A DNA stretch of 36,953 nucleotides from Clostridium sp. AM49-4BH (GCF_003478335.1 NZ_QUFB01000030.1:1-36953); one strand, 5' to 3'. Positions 9,167 to 17,363 are shown, counted from the stretch's first letter. A program made the numbers and translations. The notes: generated from the letters alone by a model not told the origin.

Positions 9167-9424
9167 TTCACTACCTGTTTTACTGCTCTTGTTATTTACA
9201 GAATTCTGGAACAAAAACTTAATGAGAAGTACACCTGCGAAGAGTTGATTGATACTATCCTCTCTATGGATATGCTGATTGCACCTGGCGAAGGATATAT
9301 TCCAACCTACACACGAACTGATATCACTGATGCTCTTCATGATGCTTTTGGTTTCAGAACAGACTATCAGATAACATCTCAAAAAAACATGAGAAAAATT
9401 TTAAATCAGACCAAAAAGAAGTAA
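9164..9424 (+). pseudogene. IS1634-family transposase C-terminal fragment
   Basis: About 86 codons match the C-terminal end of IS1634-type transposases: ALVIYRILEQKLNEKY, then GEGYIPTYTRTDITDALHDA and FGFRTDYQITSQKNMRKIL. The DDE catalytic part is gone. The fragment abuts the unrelated transposase remnant at 8938-9166, so one element probably inserted into or recombined with the other before both decayed. A terminator follows 27 bases after the stop. Confidence 0.7.
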
Positions 9425-9451
9425 ATATTACCACATACTTTCCAACAAAAG

Positions 9452-9493
9452 AAACCTCGCAATCGGCGTAATTACGCCGTCTGCGAGGTTTTT
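9452..9493. terminator. Two-part hairpin terminator
   Basis: AACCTCGCA pairs with TGCGAGGTT, and within it the palindrome CGGCGTAATTACGCCG extends the stem; it is followed by TTTTT and preceded by AAAA. It serves the transposase remnant on the left and, in reverse, lies 60 bases after the GH43 stop. Confidence 0.8.
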
Positions 9494-9555
9494 GCCTTCT
9501 TTCAACTGTCAAAGACAGGCTTATTTCCAGGGCTAATGATAACATGCTTTCATCA

Positions 9556-12081
9556 TCACTTGGTTTTTACTGCCTTGGCCTTAGACCACTTAGTGTACAC
9601 TGTGACAGCCTTACCATCCTTGTATGCGCGAACACGCTTGTATGCGCGAACACGTACATAGTACTTCTTCTTGGCCTTCAGCTTCTTAACCGTCTTGGCA
9701 AATTTGGTGTTACCTTTGACTTTAACTGTCTTTGTGGTCTTCTTAGTAAACTTTGATGATGTGGAATACTGCAGCTTATAGCCGGATGCATTCTTCACCT
9801 TTGCCCATCTGATCTTAAAGGACTTCTTGCGCTTGGTGAGTTTGGTGATCGCTGGTTTTTTCAGCTTAAAGGCCTCCTTGAGTTTGGTGATCGCTGGTTT
9901 TTTTCGGTCAAAGGCTGGCTGAGCTGGAGCAGTTGGCACTTTAGTAGGACTCGGAGTTGGCACTTTAGTAGGACTCGGAGTTGGCACTTCAGTAGGACTC
10001 GGAGTTGGCTTTTCCGACTGAGCTACATTGATGGTGACATTGTAGTCGATGGAAGTATATGGAACTTCCTCTCCATTAATCTTTAACGCAAATCGATAGT
10101 TAATCCAATTCACGGAAGTGGTCTCCGCAAACAGACCACACTCTTCGGTACCATATACGCAGCTTCCGATGGCAGCTCCGCCCCATCCATTGGCCAGACC
10201 ATTTCCACCTTGGCTCTTAGGATTTAACTTCTGACCAACAGGAATCTCCACATCTCCGTCTGCTGTGTGTAATGTGAGACTCTTCACATAGATATCATAT
10301 GTTGCATTTTTATCGTAATTGACAAAACCAAGATTTAAGACTTCATCTTTCTCAGCAATAGGTGCAGTCTTCATCACATAGTCACCTGATCTCACCACTT
10401 CCAGTGTGGAATTCATGGCACCGTTCGCTGTCTGCCCCTGAATGGTCACATCTGTGGCGGTAACATCAGTCACGCTCATATCCTCGGCAGGTCTTGCCAC
10501 CTTCTCGGACTTGGTAAAATACCAGCTGTCGAACTCGATATCTGCTCCGCTAAACACGAAGAATACATTATGATTTCTTCCATCAAACTTCTTCACTGCC
10601 TTGCTGGCAACCTTGGCAAAATCACTATTATCAAACTCAATGTATGCCACTGGCTCACTTTGCACGTTATCCAAGCGAACCTCCATGCGGCCCTTACCCT
10701 TCACGTTTGCCACAAACTGATCTGCGCCGTAGGCAAAGTCTGCACATTTAACCATGGTCCAAGCACCAGGAGCCATACTCTTGGCAGCTGGGTTCACAAC
10801 CTTGTCGTAAAATACATCTGCCGAAGTCAACATCAGGCTACCTCTCTGCTCTGTATAAGCATCTACCGCCTTGATCTGCTTCACACCCTTTCGGCTTGCC
10901 GCAGTAATTGGAATACTTAAGTTTGCAGGATCCATTGGCAGATAATCCACCATCAGACTTCGGAAACCACCGCTGATATGTGCATCATCTTCCAGCATCA
11001 TTGTGTGATGGATGATGTAATTTACACCCTGATACTTGGCAAAATGAGTATGATTATTGCCCCATGTCATACCGGAATTACCGGTGCTGTTCTCGCCAGA
11101 ATTATAGAAATATGCCCCCTGATACTTCCAACTGTCTGCATCCAAAGGAGTCTTGGTGGTCATATATGCCATAGAACATTTAGGCGGCTTTGCAATACCA
11201 TCATAGTCCCACTCCTTGCCTCTATCCTGCCAGTCATTACAGTAGGTATAGTAAAATGTTCCGTCGATATAATTCAGCTCACTGGCCTCGCAGAAATATG
11301 GTGCGTCGATAGACACAAACTCACTGTCAAAGGACAACATATCCTTGCCCAGTCTTACCACCTTTGGCACCTTGCTATGAATAGGACTTTCGTTGGTAGT
11401 ACCGCCACCAAAAGCCAGCCAGCCTACGCCATTGTCATCGATGACAACGCCTGGGTCAAACGGTGCAGGACAATTCTTCAGTCCCGGCATATTTTGATAT
11501 ACAAGCGGCTTTCCCAAAGGATCACTCCAACCCTCCACTGGATCTGTGGATGTGATAACACCTACACCCTGTCCACTATTTGCAAAATACAGATAAAAAT
11601 GAGTCAGACCATCCTCCTCAACACGGGAAGTGATGGATGGCGCCCAGGAATTGGCAATCCATGGTGCAATCTCCCCCACTTCGATTCTTCCATGATAAAT
11701 CCAGTTGACCATATCATCGGTAGAAAATACCACCAGTGAACGAATCTGATCGTAATCATTTTCCGTATCCTCCTGGTACTGCTGATGATCGTTGGTTCCA
11801 TACACGTAAAGTCTTCCGTTGTACTCTACACTAGTTGGATCCGCACAAAAGATAGATGGCGAGATCGGATTGGCATTGGCTTCCGATTTCCAAGCATTTC
11901 CGCTAACCTCATCAATAATATTCCCCTCATCAAGACTCTCCAGAATCTCTCCCTGAGAAGCATCCGACAGCTTACCGGCAACCGCTGCCGAGGCATCGGG
12001 AACCATCTTTGCTGTTGGCACAAAGCCCAGTCCAGACACTACCAGACTAAGGCTTAATACAATAGGTAATACACGTCTCAT
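9556..12081 (-). CDS. Secreted GH43 glycosidase with CBM6-like module, PT linker and Fn3 domain
   Basis: Start is the second of two nearby ATGs: AAGGAGG sits directly against the first, leaving no spacing, but 6 bases before the second (MRRVLPIVLSLS), giving 841 residues. Order: signal peptide to about 34; GH43 five-bladed propeller about 70-400, with the catalytic base region CADPTSVEYNG, the middle Asp in FDPGVVIDDNG and the acid Glu in CEASELNYIDG; a CBM6-like beta-sandwich about 410-540; a further beta module 545-690; three PTPSPTKV-type linker repeats; two copies of KKPAITKL; a very Lys-rich fibronectin III-like domain 765-841. GH43 enzymes cut arabinose or xylose side chains of plant polysaccharides; the Lys-rich tail may bind the cell wall (inference). 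Transcribed with its own promoter; the AraC gene upstream probably controls it. Confidence 0.9.
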   Translation of the reverse strand: MRRVLPIVLSLSLVVSGLGFVPTAKMVPDASAAVAGKLSDASQGEILESLDEGNIIDEVSGNAWKSEANANPISPSIFCADPTSVEYNGRLYVYGTNDHQQYQEDTENDYDQIRSLVVFSTDDMVNWIYHGRIEVGEIAPWIANSWAPSITSRVEEDGLTHFYLYFANSGQGVGVITSTDPVEGWSDPLGKPLVYQNMPGLKNCPAPFDPGVVIDDNGVGWLAFGGGTTNESPIHSKVPKVVRLGKDMLSFDSEFVSIDAPYFCEASELNYIDGTFYYTYCNDWQDRGKEWDYDGIAKPPKCSMAYMTTKTPLDADSWKYQGAYFYNSGENSTGNSGMTWGNNHTHFAKYQGVNYIIHHTMMLEDDAHISGGFRSLMVDYLPMDPANLSIPITAASRKGVKQIKAVDAYTEQRGSLMLTSADVFYDKVVNPAAKSMAPGAWTMVKCADFAYGADQFVANVKGKGRMEVRLDNVQSEPVAYIEFDNSDFAKVASKAVKKFDGRNHNVFFVFSGADIEFDSWYFTKSEKVARPAEDMSVTDVTATDVTIQGQTANGAMNSTLEVVRSGDYVMKTAPIAEKDEVLNLGFVNYDKNATYDIYVKSLTLHTADGDVEIPVGQKLNPKSQGGNGLANGWGGAAIGSCVYGTEECGLFAETTSVNWINYRFALKINGEEVPYTSIDYNVTINVAQSEKPTPSPTEVPTPSPTKVPTPSPTKVPTAPAQPAFDRKKPAITKLKEAFKLKKPAITKLTKRKKSFKIRWAKVKNASGYKLQYSTSSKFTKKTTKTVKVKGNTKFAKTVKKLKAKKKYYVRVRAYKRVRAYKDGKAVTVYTKWSKAKAVKTK
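9935..10006 (-). repeat. Three 24-bp tandem repeats in the GH43 linker
   Basis: Three consecutive 24-base units (two identical, one with a single change) encode the PTPSPTKV linker repeats. A further 18-base duplication near 9628-9660 encodes the doubled RVRAYK, and a longer one near 9840-9910 encodes the doubled KKPAITKL. All are in frame. Confidence 0.85.
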
Positions 12082-12098
12082 AGGCATCCTCCTTCACA

Positions 12099-12149
12099 TG
12101 AAATCGATATGTTGATTTCATAGTAACATGGCGAAAAAAAGGATGTCAA
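12099..12149 (-). promoter_or_regulatory. GH43 promoter with adjoining inverted repeat
   Basis: On the minus strand TTGACA (12144-12149), 18 bases, TACTAT (12120-12125). Directly downstream, TGAAATC and GATTTCA form a 7-bp inverted repeat with an 8-base spacer (12099-12120) that touches the -10 box. A regulator bound there would interfere with transcription; the AraC protein or another factor is possible. Confidence 0.6.
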
Positions 12150-12193
12150 TAGCACCGCAACTTTGTGCTAATTTCCAGCAACTTCCTTGTGGA

Positions 12194-13063
12194 TTAATAT
12201 TGTCTTTTCCCGTAAACACTTCGATATTTTGTGGGTGACATGCCATTTACTTTTTTAAATAAACGAGTGTAATAATTTGCAGAACTCATCCCCACAGCCC
12301 GCGAAATCTCCTCCACTGACATATCGCTGTAGATCAACAGCTCCTCCGTGTGTCGTATGCGAATCAGATTGCCATACTCCGCATATCCCATACCAGTCAT
12401 CTCGTGAAAAAAACGACTGAACGCATAGTAGCTCAGACCGCATCTCCGGGATGCCTCGTGCATGTCCAATCTTTCCGCAGGATTCGCCATGAGATAATGG
12501 ATCACATCACTAATCTGCTGAATCTCCTCTTTGCCTCCGTAGCCCTGATGCAGCTGGATACTGCCGTTCTCCAACAACTTTGCCAAAAACTGCAATATAA
12601 CAGCGTCCATCTGCCACTCCTCCGCCAGATTGCCCTTCTTATTACAAATTCGATTGTAAAATCGTTTTTGGTACAAGTCGTCCAGAGATTTCCGGTGTTC
12701 TCCATCCAACATCAGAAAAGGTTCTGCATCCGGGCTGATCTCCAACACCTGATCCTTCTGAAGACTGGAACTAACCTGATACAGAAAATCGCTGGAAAAC
12801 TGAATCACCAGATCCTGGCACTCCGTAATGTTGTGATAACCGTGCATACAAAGTGGAGAAAACAAAAAGAAGCTACCAGGCTCCACCTTGTATCTCTGCC
12901 CATTGATAATCTGATAGCGCTCCCCAGAGACCAGGTAAGACATCTCACAATACGCGTGACAATGGGTGGGATATTGACGGTCCGCCTCCGTCTCGTAGCC
13001 AAAACAACTGATATGATGCTTGGCAGGTTCCTCATTATTTTGAAATTCTCTTTGATATAACAT
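12194..13063 (-). CDS. AraC-family transcriptional regulator
   Basis: 289 residues from the ATG at 13061-13063, which has GCGGAGGA 7 bases upstream; an earlier in-frame ATG lacks one. The N-terminal half is a cupin sensor (THCHAYCEMSYLVSG, PGSFFLFSPLCMHGYH), as in regulators that sense sugars. The C-terminal 100 residues carry two helix-turn-helix motifs, around SRRCGLSYYAFSRFFHEMTG and SRAVGMSSANYYTRLFKK, ending in GMSPTKYR. It lies just upstream of and in the same direction as the GH43 gene, so it probably activates that enzyme in response to an arabinoxylan-derived sugar (inference). Confidence 0.9.
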   Translation of the reverse strand: MLYQREFQNNEEPAKHHISCFGYETEADRQYPTHCHAYCEMSYLVSGERYQIINGQRYKVEPGSFFLFSPLCMHGYHNITECQDLVIQFSSDFLYQVSSSLQKDQVLEISPDAEPFLMLDGEHRKSLDDLYQKRFYNRICNKKGNLAEEWQMDAVILQFLAKLLENGSIQLHQGYGGKEEIQQISDVIHYLMANPAERLDMHEASRRCGLSYYAFSRFFHEMTGMGYAEYGNLIRIRHTEELLIYSDMSVEEISRAVGMSSANYYTRLFKKVNGMSPTKYRSVYGKRQY

Positions 13064-13136
13064 GGTGTGTCCTCCGCTGAGAGTATACGTCTTACTCAAA
13101 TATAAAAATTTCTTCTATTGGTCCTATGTCAAGATT

Positions 13137-13465
13137 TAGTACAAGTTAAAATGAGTTTTTCTCATTCTAACCTGCCAGCAATTCCGAAGTTTCCTGTTGA
13201 TACAACCTTTCAAAATCATCGGGTGACATGTAATCGCAATGACTATGAAGCTCCTTCTGCCATCTGGACAGAGACTGCTGGCTGATGCCTAGATTTGATG
13301 CACAGCCGACCAATCCCAGTTCACGGTGATCATGATAGTACTGGACGGCATCCAGTTTAAACTGTTTGTCAAAATGTTTTGCCATGATAAATTCCTCCTT
13401 CAGTACGATACTTTTATTGTATCACTAATCGACGGAATGAAAAGCTCTCACTTTGACTTGTACCA
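13137..13465 (-). mobile_element. Internally deleted 329-bp IS3-family element
   Basis: The two ends are imperfect terminal inverted repeats of about 31 bases, with roughly 24 positions matching: the left begins TAGTACAAGTTAAAATGAG and the right, read inward, TGGTACAAGTCAAAGTGAG. Between them lies one short gene whose start is an IS3 orfA and whose end is an IS3 orfB. Internal deletion of a full element of about 1.2-1.5 kb would give this; such miniature derivatives can be moved by a relative's transposase. No clear target duplication is visible. Confidence 0.7.
13167..13385 (-). pseudogene. Fused orfA head / orfB tail of IS3 transposase
   Basis: 72 residues. The first 45 or so are the orfA helix-turn-helix start (MAKHFDKQFKLDAVQYYHDH, then GCASNLGISQQSLSRWQKEL). 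The rest, HSHCDYMSPDDFERLYQQ, matches the end of orfB integrase-type transposases, where RIHS...YMSPDDFE follows the last catalytic Glu. The whole DDE core is missing, so it cannot transpose itself. The reading frame is intact across the junction and a good ribosome site (GGAGGAAT) precedes the ATG, so a small DNA-binding peptide could be made. Confidence 0.7.
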
Positions 13466-13537
13466 TTTATATTCTAACACCATACTTCTTAATTATACAA
13501 ACTGGGATTTGCAGAACCGCTAAAACAGAATATATGT

Positions 13538-13566
13538 TTGACATATGAGCGGTTAGATGTTAGTAT
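13538..13566 (+). promoter_or_regulatory. Consensus promoter for a short RNA
   Basis: TTGACA, exactly 17 bases, TAGTAT. The -10 box lies inside the perfect 12-base palindrome TTAGTATACTAA, and a 7-bp inverted repeat (AACCGCT / AGCGGTT) brackets the -35 box. No coding gene follows, only a terminator 50 bases on. Confidence 0.7.
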
Positions 13567-13572
13567 ACTAAT

Positions 13573-13657
13573 AAAGAAGGTGCTACCGATAGACGGTTAG
13601 CCTGATATCTAGATCAAAAATGACCGCTTAGTTTATCAGACAGGGGCGGTCATTTTT
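13573..13657 (+). ncRNA. Candidate small RNA of about 85 nt, antitoxin-like
   Basis: A strong promoter and a strong terminator enclose about 85 bases without an open frame. The predicted RNA has a 5' hairpin (GGTGCTACCG / CGGTTAGCC around ATAGA) and the terminator hairpin. This is the layout of antisense RNAs in type I toxin-antitoxin loci. Reading toward it on the other strand, a GGAGG site is followed by a degenerate frame with a hydrophobic then basic tail (LLLVIPLVLRAMIKHKNDRP) that runs into the shared terminator, as Fst-like and holin-like toxin genes do. The toxin frame lacks a proper start unless one base is added. Function is inference. Confidence 0.5.
13616..13657. terminator. Bidirectional terminator of the small-RNA locus
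   Basis: AAAAATGACCGC and GCGGTCATTTTT are perfect complements around a 17-18 base loop. It can stop the small RNA from the left and any convergent transcript from the right. Confidence 0.8.
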
Positions 13658-13763
13658 GTGTTTTATCATTGCTCTTAGAACCAACGGTATAACCAAGAGC
13701 AATGCGGATGACGATTCATTTCCTCCATTGGTAAGAATTCGTGATGTTAAGTCTATATTTTCC

Positions 13764-14864
13764 CTATTTCATGGATATTAAAATTCCATCCAGGAATTTA
13801 ATTTCATTACATCGCATCTGCTCTGTGAAAGCACTATATACATCTATCCCGGTCGGAATCTGAAATCCGTGCTTGATGAGGCAAATATCCTCTCGTGCCT
13901 CTACATTCTTCTCATAAGTCGAACCACGGTTGAGCCACATAACAGCATCTTCTTCCTCTCCCATTTCAGGATAAAAATAAAATCCCTTCTTGGCATCAAA
14001 TCGGAACATATATGCCAATACTTGCAGATAGTCCTTGTTTCCAATATTATCAATCGGTTTGTACTTCGCATCTGCAATCACTCGTGCCTCTGAGTCTCTG
14101 CTGATGAAGTCTGGGTAGATAAGTCCGCGATTATGGTCAAACAAACGCTGAGAACCTTTTGTAGCTTTGTTCATCGGATGATAGAAAATCTCGTCCACAA
14201 TCGAATTCATATACTCTTCCCAGAGCCATGCGCCATCAAAGAGCAATCCATATACCTTCTTGCTTCCCATTCCAATCTGATGTTTCTGATGCTGTAAAAT
14301 AAGCAGACACAAATTCTGCAGTTCACGATATTCTCGGTAATATGCGTGTCTAATGGTATTGGTCTTATTTGCATCGATAATCTTCTGTCGGTTACACATA
14401 TCGTAGTTAGGAGTGGCCGCTACAACAGCCTTGACCTCATCCTTAGCCTGTGCAAGCAGTTTATGTCCGTATGGCTTATGTTTGATAGACTCCACCGTAT
14501 GACGGATTAATTCCATACCATTTATGTATTCCTGTAACAACGGATGTAGGTAATCTGACCATAACCGGTCAAAGTCAATATTCTTCAGCTTCAAGAAATA
14601 GGATGCACCAATCTGATAGTTTTCATCCAGACCTTCTGTTGCTGCAATTTCCACATTCAAAGCTGACATTCTGGCAATTGCCTCAGCCTCTTTCTCTTCG
14701 TTGTTCAAGTTAGCGAGCATCTCAAGGCGCTCATCTGCACGAAGGTTTGCATACTGGGTGGGAACCTCTCCTGCCACACCTCTGTATCCTGGATCAACAG
14801 CAAAGAACAACTCTCCGAAAATCTTAGATATCTCACCACGATTTATCTTTTTCATAAGTTCCAT
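13764..14864 (-). pseudogene. In-frame McrB-McrC collapse (restriction remnant)
   Basis: 366 residues, made of pieces. Residues about 7-30 (KINRGEISKIFGELFFAVDP) are the Walker B part of a McrB GTPase without its Asp-Glu. Residues 42-118 (ERLEMLANLN, then ENYQIGASYFLKL and LHPLLQEYINGM) are the McrB C-terminal end; the sensor region between is gone. From about 119 on it is the C-terminal part of McrC, with LLFDGAWLWEEY and the PD-(D/E)xK nuclease motif in YPDFI...VIADAKYKPI. The P-loop, the McrB specificity domain and the front of McrC are missing. All joints keep the frame. The nuclease core looks complete, so a loose nuclease is possible, but modified-DNA restriction is not. Confidence 0.75.
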
Positions 14865-14952
14865 CCATAATCGCTGTCATAATTTTGTGAAGAAGTTCTT
14901 TGCTAATCTTTCCTGCAGCAACATGATAACTTATGTTTTCAGTGATTTTCAT
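14833..14952 (-). pseudogene. Probable McrB N-terminal fragment
   Basis: A 39-codon frame starts at an ATG overlapping the JetD-like stop (ATGAAAATCACTGA) and reads MKITENISYHVAAGKISKEL..., then runs out of frame into the Walker B piece of the McrB-McrC collapse. It looks like the original start of the McrB-like gene. The deletion that removed the P-loop domain left the two parts in different frames. The assignment to McrB is by position only. Confidence 0.4.
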
Positions 14953-15796
14953 AAAATTTTGAGCGATTCCCAAATACCCGTTCCATTAATTTCAAGCTTA
15001 TAATTTCCTGCTCCAGCTTCACTCTATGTTCCAGCATGTATTTTATTACATCCCGGTATTCCGGCATAACTGCCAGCTCCTGCATCCTTGTGATATCTCC
15101 TTCTGTAAGCGGATGTAGACATTTACGATACTCCGAATTCTTCAGTTCCTGAAAGGACATATGGAACATTCCAAATGGCACACCGGTCACCTGACACAAA
15201 TGATGATGTATCCAAAAGCCCCCTGCATCAATATCCCCAAAATGCAAGTATGTAACACCTGGATTGTCTTCGTATATCTTCTTGATGAAATCTCTTTGAT
15301 CGCGATTCGCATATCCTCCCAGATAGAATGTCACTGTATTCTCTTTCTTATACCGGAGATACGATGTTCTATTCTCAATCGTCATAAATATCGGAACAAG
15401 AAGCTGCACGCATTCTATCTTAGATAATTCAGAAACTGTAAATTCGATTCCCTCATCAAATCCACTGATGTCGATATCTTTCCCACACATTCGTATCAGT
15501 GCCTTGCCACGAATAGATATTTTCTGGGGTTCCTTATACACATAATATTTTTTCAAAATCTCATCTGAGAATATATATTCTCCATCTGAGAATGTCTGTC
15601 CGAAAATTGGTACAGTATTATATTTCTGTAAAAGAGCACACAATGACTCCAATGTGTTATTTTCAAAATACTTGGAGTCACCATATACCAGCATGGATAC
15701 TTCGCAGATATACATTAGCTTTTGATTGTGTTCCACAAAGCTAAGAACCCGGAACAGATCATTGTTGTAAATACACTTAGGCATTTTCCAAAGCAT
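14939..15796 (-). CDS. JetD-like TOPRIM protein (DUF2220), short at the N-terminus
   Basis: 285 residues (281 from the second ATG). The C-terminal 170 residues match JetD/DUF2220: MTIENRTSYLRY, TFYLGGYANRDQRDF, then the TOPRIM acidic motif HFGDIDAGGF and a tail with YMLEHRVKLEQE. The middle keeps VYGDSKYFEN. About 110-150 residues of the usual N-terminal DUF3322 region are absent. JetD is the nuclease of the Wadjet plasmid-defence complex, but no JetA, B or C gene is in the window. The gene overlaps the Rpn gene upstream (ATGCCTAA) and a McrB-like start downstream by a few bases, so it sits in a tightly coupled chain. Either a truncation or a short stand-alone variant. Confidence 0.75.
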   Translation of the reverse strand: MLWKMPKCIYNNDLFRVLSFVEHNQKLMYICEVSMLVYGDSKYFENNTLESLCALLQKYNTVPIFGQTFSDGEYIFSDEILKKYYVYKEPQKISIRGKALIRMCGKDIDISGFDEGIEFTVSELSKIECVQLLVPIFMTIENRTSYLRYKKENTVTFYLGGYANRDQRDFIKKIYEDNPGVTYLHFGDIDAGGFWIHHHLCQVTGVPFGMFHMSFQELKNSEYRKCLHPLTEGDITRMQELAVMPEYRDVIKYMLEHRVKLEQEIISLKLMERVFGNRSKFYENH

Positions 15797-16568
15797 CTAC
15801 AATCTTTTGCACCTCTTCTTCTGAAATGACTAATTTCTCTGCAATCTCTGCTACAGTCATATGAAGTTCCTCATATAAAATCTCAACTTTGCCCTCAATT
15901 TTTCCTTCAATCTTTCCTTCCCGGAAGCGTTCTCTATATTCCTGCTGTAATGTCATATAATCTAACCTCCATTTTTCATTTTGACGGGCGGACTGTACCG
16001 CCTCTTCCAAATCTCTTGTGAAGGTATCCGATACGCCTTTTCCATCAACATAATCCAACAATCGTTTCATTTCAGGACTCACATCATCCAAAGTCCCTTT
16101 TGTATTTAAGATTATCTTAACGGTGCCGTCGTTTAATGTCAATGTGGTATCTTCGCTACAACGGTTCTCAAAAGTATAAATATGCCGCCCCAAACCAAAC
16201 GGATCAAAAGTACAAATAAAGATGACATAGCTTTTCTTCAAGTGATTATAATCATCACCTTTTTCCAAAATATTCAGGTCTATCATTCCTTGATAATATC
16301 GCATCCGTTTGGGCAGGTTTCTCGCAGTGGTTGTCTGCATTTCCAGGTTAAAGACCGTATGTTTTTCATCCTCGACATATACATCAAGACGGATACCTTT
16401 GGCACCCGCTGCTATGTCAATGTTTTTCTGCACCTCTGGATATTCGATTTTTGCAATCTTAATCCTAAGGATTGTTTCCAAAAACGGTTTTACATATCTG
16501 GGATCACGCATGATCACACTAAACATAAAGTCGTCTTTGAGTTCCAATTCTTCGTATGTTTTCACCAT
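15777..16568 (-). CDS. Rpn-family PD-(D/E)xK recombination-promoting nuclease
   Basis: 263 residues from the ATG at 16566-16568, preferred because AAGGGAGGA lies 6 bases upstream and family members begin with this KTYEELELKDDFMF pattern. The nuclease domain shows RLDVYVEDEKHTVFNLEMQ, in which the Asp and the Glu-x-Gln form the catalytic core (E-x-Q variant), and a MRYYQGMIDLN helix. The C-terminal part has the charged repeat EGKIEGKIEGKVE and a small helix-turn-helix-like end. RpnA-type proteins are Ca-stimulated DNA nucleases that raise RecA-independent recombination. First gene of the chain leading to JetD-like and McrBC remnants. Confidence 0.88.
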   Translation of the reverse strand: MVKTYEELELKDDFMFSVIMRDPRYVKPFLETILRIKIAKIEYPEVQKNIDIAAGAKGIRLDVYVEDEKHTVFNLEMQTTTARNLPKRMRYYQGMIDLNILEKGDDYNHLKKSYVIFICTFDPFGLGRHIYTFENRCSEDTTLTLNDGTVKIILNTKGTLDDVSPEMKRLLDYVDGKGVSDTFTRDLEEAVQSARQNEKWRLDYMTLQQEYRERFREGKIEGKIEGKVEILYEELHMTVAEIAEKLVISEEEVQKIVDALENA

Positions 16569-16938
16569 AGCCATTCCTCCCTTGCCCATATACATTTTTT
16601 CCTTTCGTATGTTGCATTATATAACACAGCTTTTAGAATAGCTATAGACAAAAGCATCAAATTTTGGTGGGTAAATTCATCAACCTAAACAATTTTTCAA
16701 GTTAAAAATCTTGCTGGTCTGGTGCACTTTGTATATTCGACTATTGAATTTTAGTGAAAAATAAACAATGGAAATATCAGCTAACATGCCACTATTCCCA
16801 TTTTATCTAGTGTTTTGATAATATTTTCCTCATCGCAATATTCCTCAACAGCAATTGAGAATTTAAAAATATATTTTAGTTCGCATTTCCCATTATCGGA
16901 AAAACGTTTTGATTTCTGATATGTATTTTCTGCTTATC
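16569..16938. other. Intergenic, no gene seen
   Basis: 370 AT-rich bases between the Rpn gene start and the distal PadR gene end. Neither strand has a convincing frame or strong terminator. TATAAT on the minus strand near 16615 may be the -10 box for the Rpn gene, but no -35 box sits at the right distance. Confidence 0.5.
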
Positions 16939-17289
16939 TTATTCATTTGCTTCACTCCCCCCTAATTTATCAAATATTCGTTGAACACCCATTGTCATGT
17001 TCGTATAACTTGTTTGTAATTCTTTAAGGTGTTCCCGCCCTTTGGGTTCAATATGATAATATATACGTGTTCTTTTTTTCCCGACAAGTTTAGAATATTC
17101 ACTGATCATTTGCGCTTGTTCTAATTTGTATGCGGATGCATAAACCGTATTACTAGATAGCGTCAGCCTATTATCAGAATCGTTAGCGATTAATTTTACG
17201 ATCTCATAAATATAACTATCCATTTTATTTAATATAGATAGTACCAATAATTCTGTTATGCCTGTAAGCAGGTTATTTCTATATGCCAT
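16939..17289 (-). CDS. PadR-family regulator
   Basis: 116 residues from the ATG with GGAGAAGGA upstream (MAYRNNLLTG). Winged helix of the PadR type: LVLSILNKMDSYIYEIVKLI as the first helices, the recognition helix region LSSNTVYASAYKLEQAQMI, the wing GKKRTRIYYHIEPKGREHL, and a C-terminal dimerisation helix. Two PadR genes flank the ABC operon in opposite orientation. This one has its own promoter just upstream, overlapping the gap to the anchored-protein gene. PadR proteins typically repress nearby transporter operons; which promoter this one binds is not visible. Confidence 0.88.
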   Translation of the reverse strand: MAYRNNLLTGITELLVLSILNKMDSYIYEIVKLIANDSDNRLTLSSNTVYASAYKLEQAQMISEYSKLVGKKRTRIYYHIEPKGREHLKELQTSYTNMTMGVQRIFDKLGGSEANE

Positions 17290-17363
17290 ACAAATCCTTC
17301 TCCTTATTATCATAATTCCATTAAAAGCTACAATGAATTATATTTATCGTCAATATTCCAATT

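Noticed and set aside
14939..15796. Complete Wadjet system
   Set aside because: Only a JetD-like protein, lacking much of its N-terminus; no JetA, JetB or JetC in the window.
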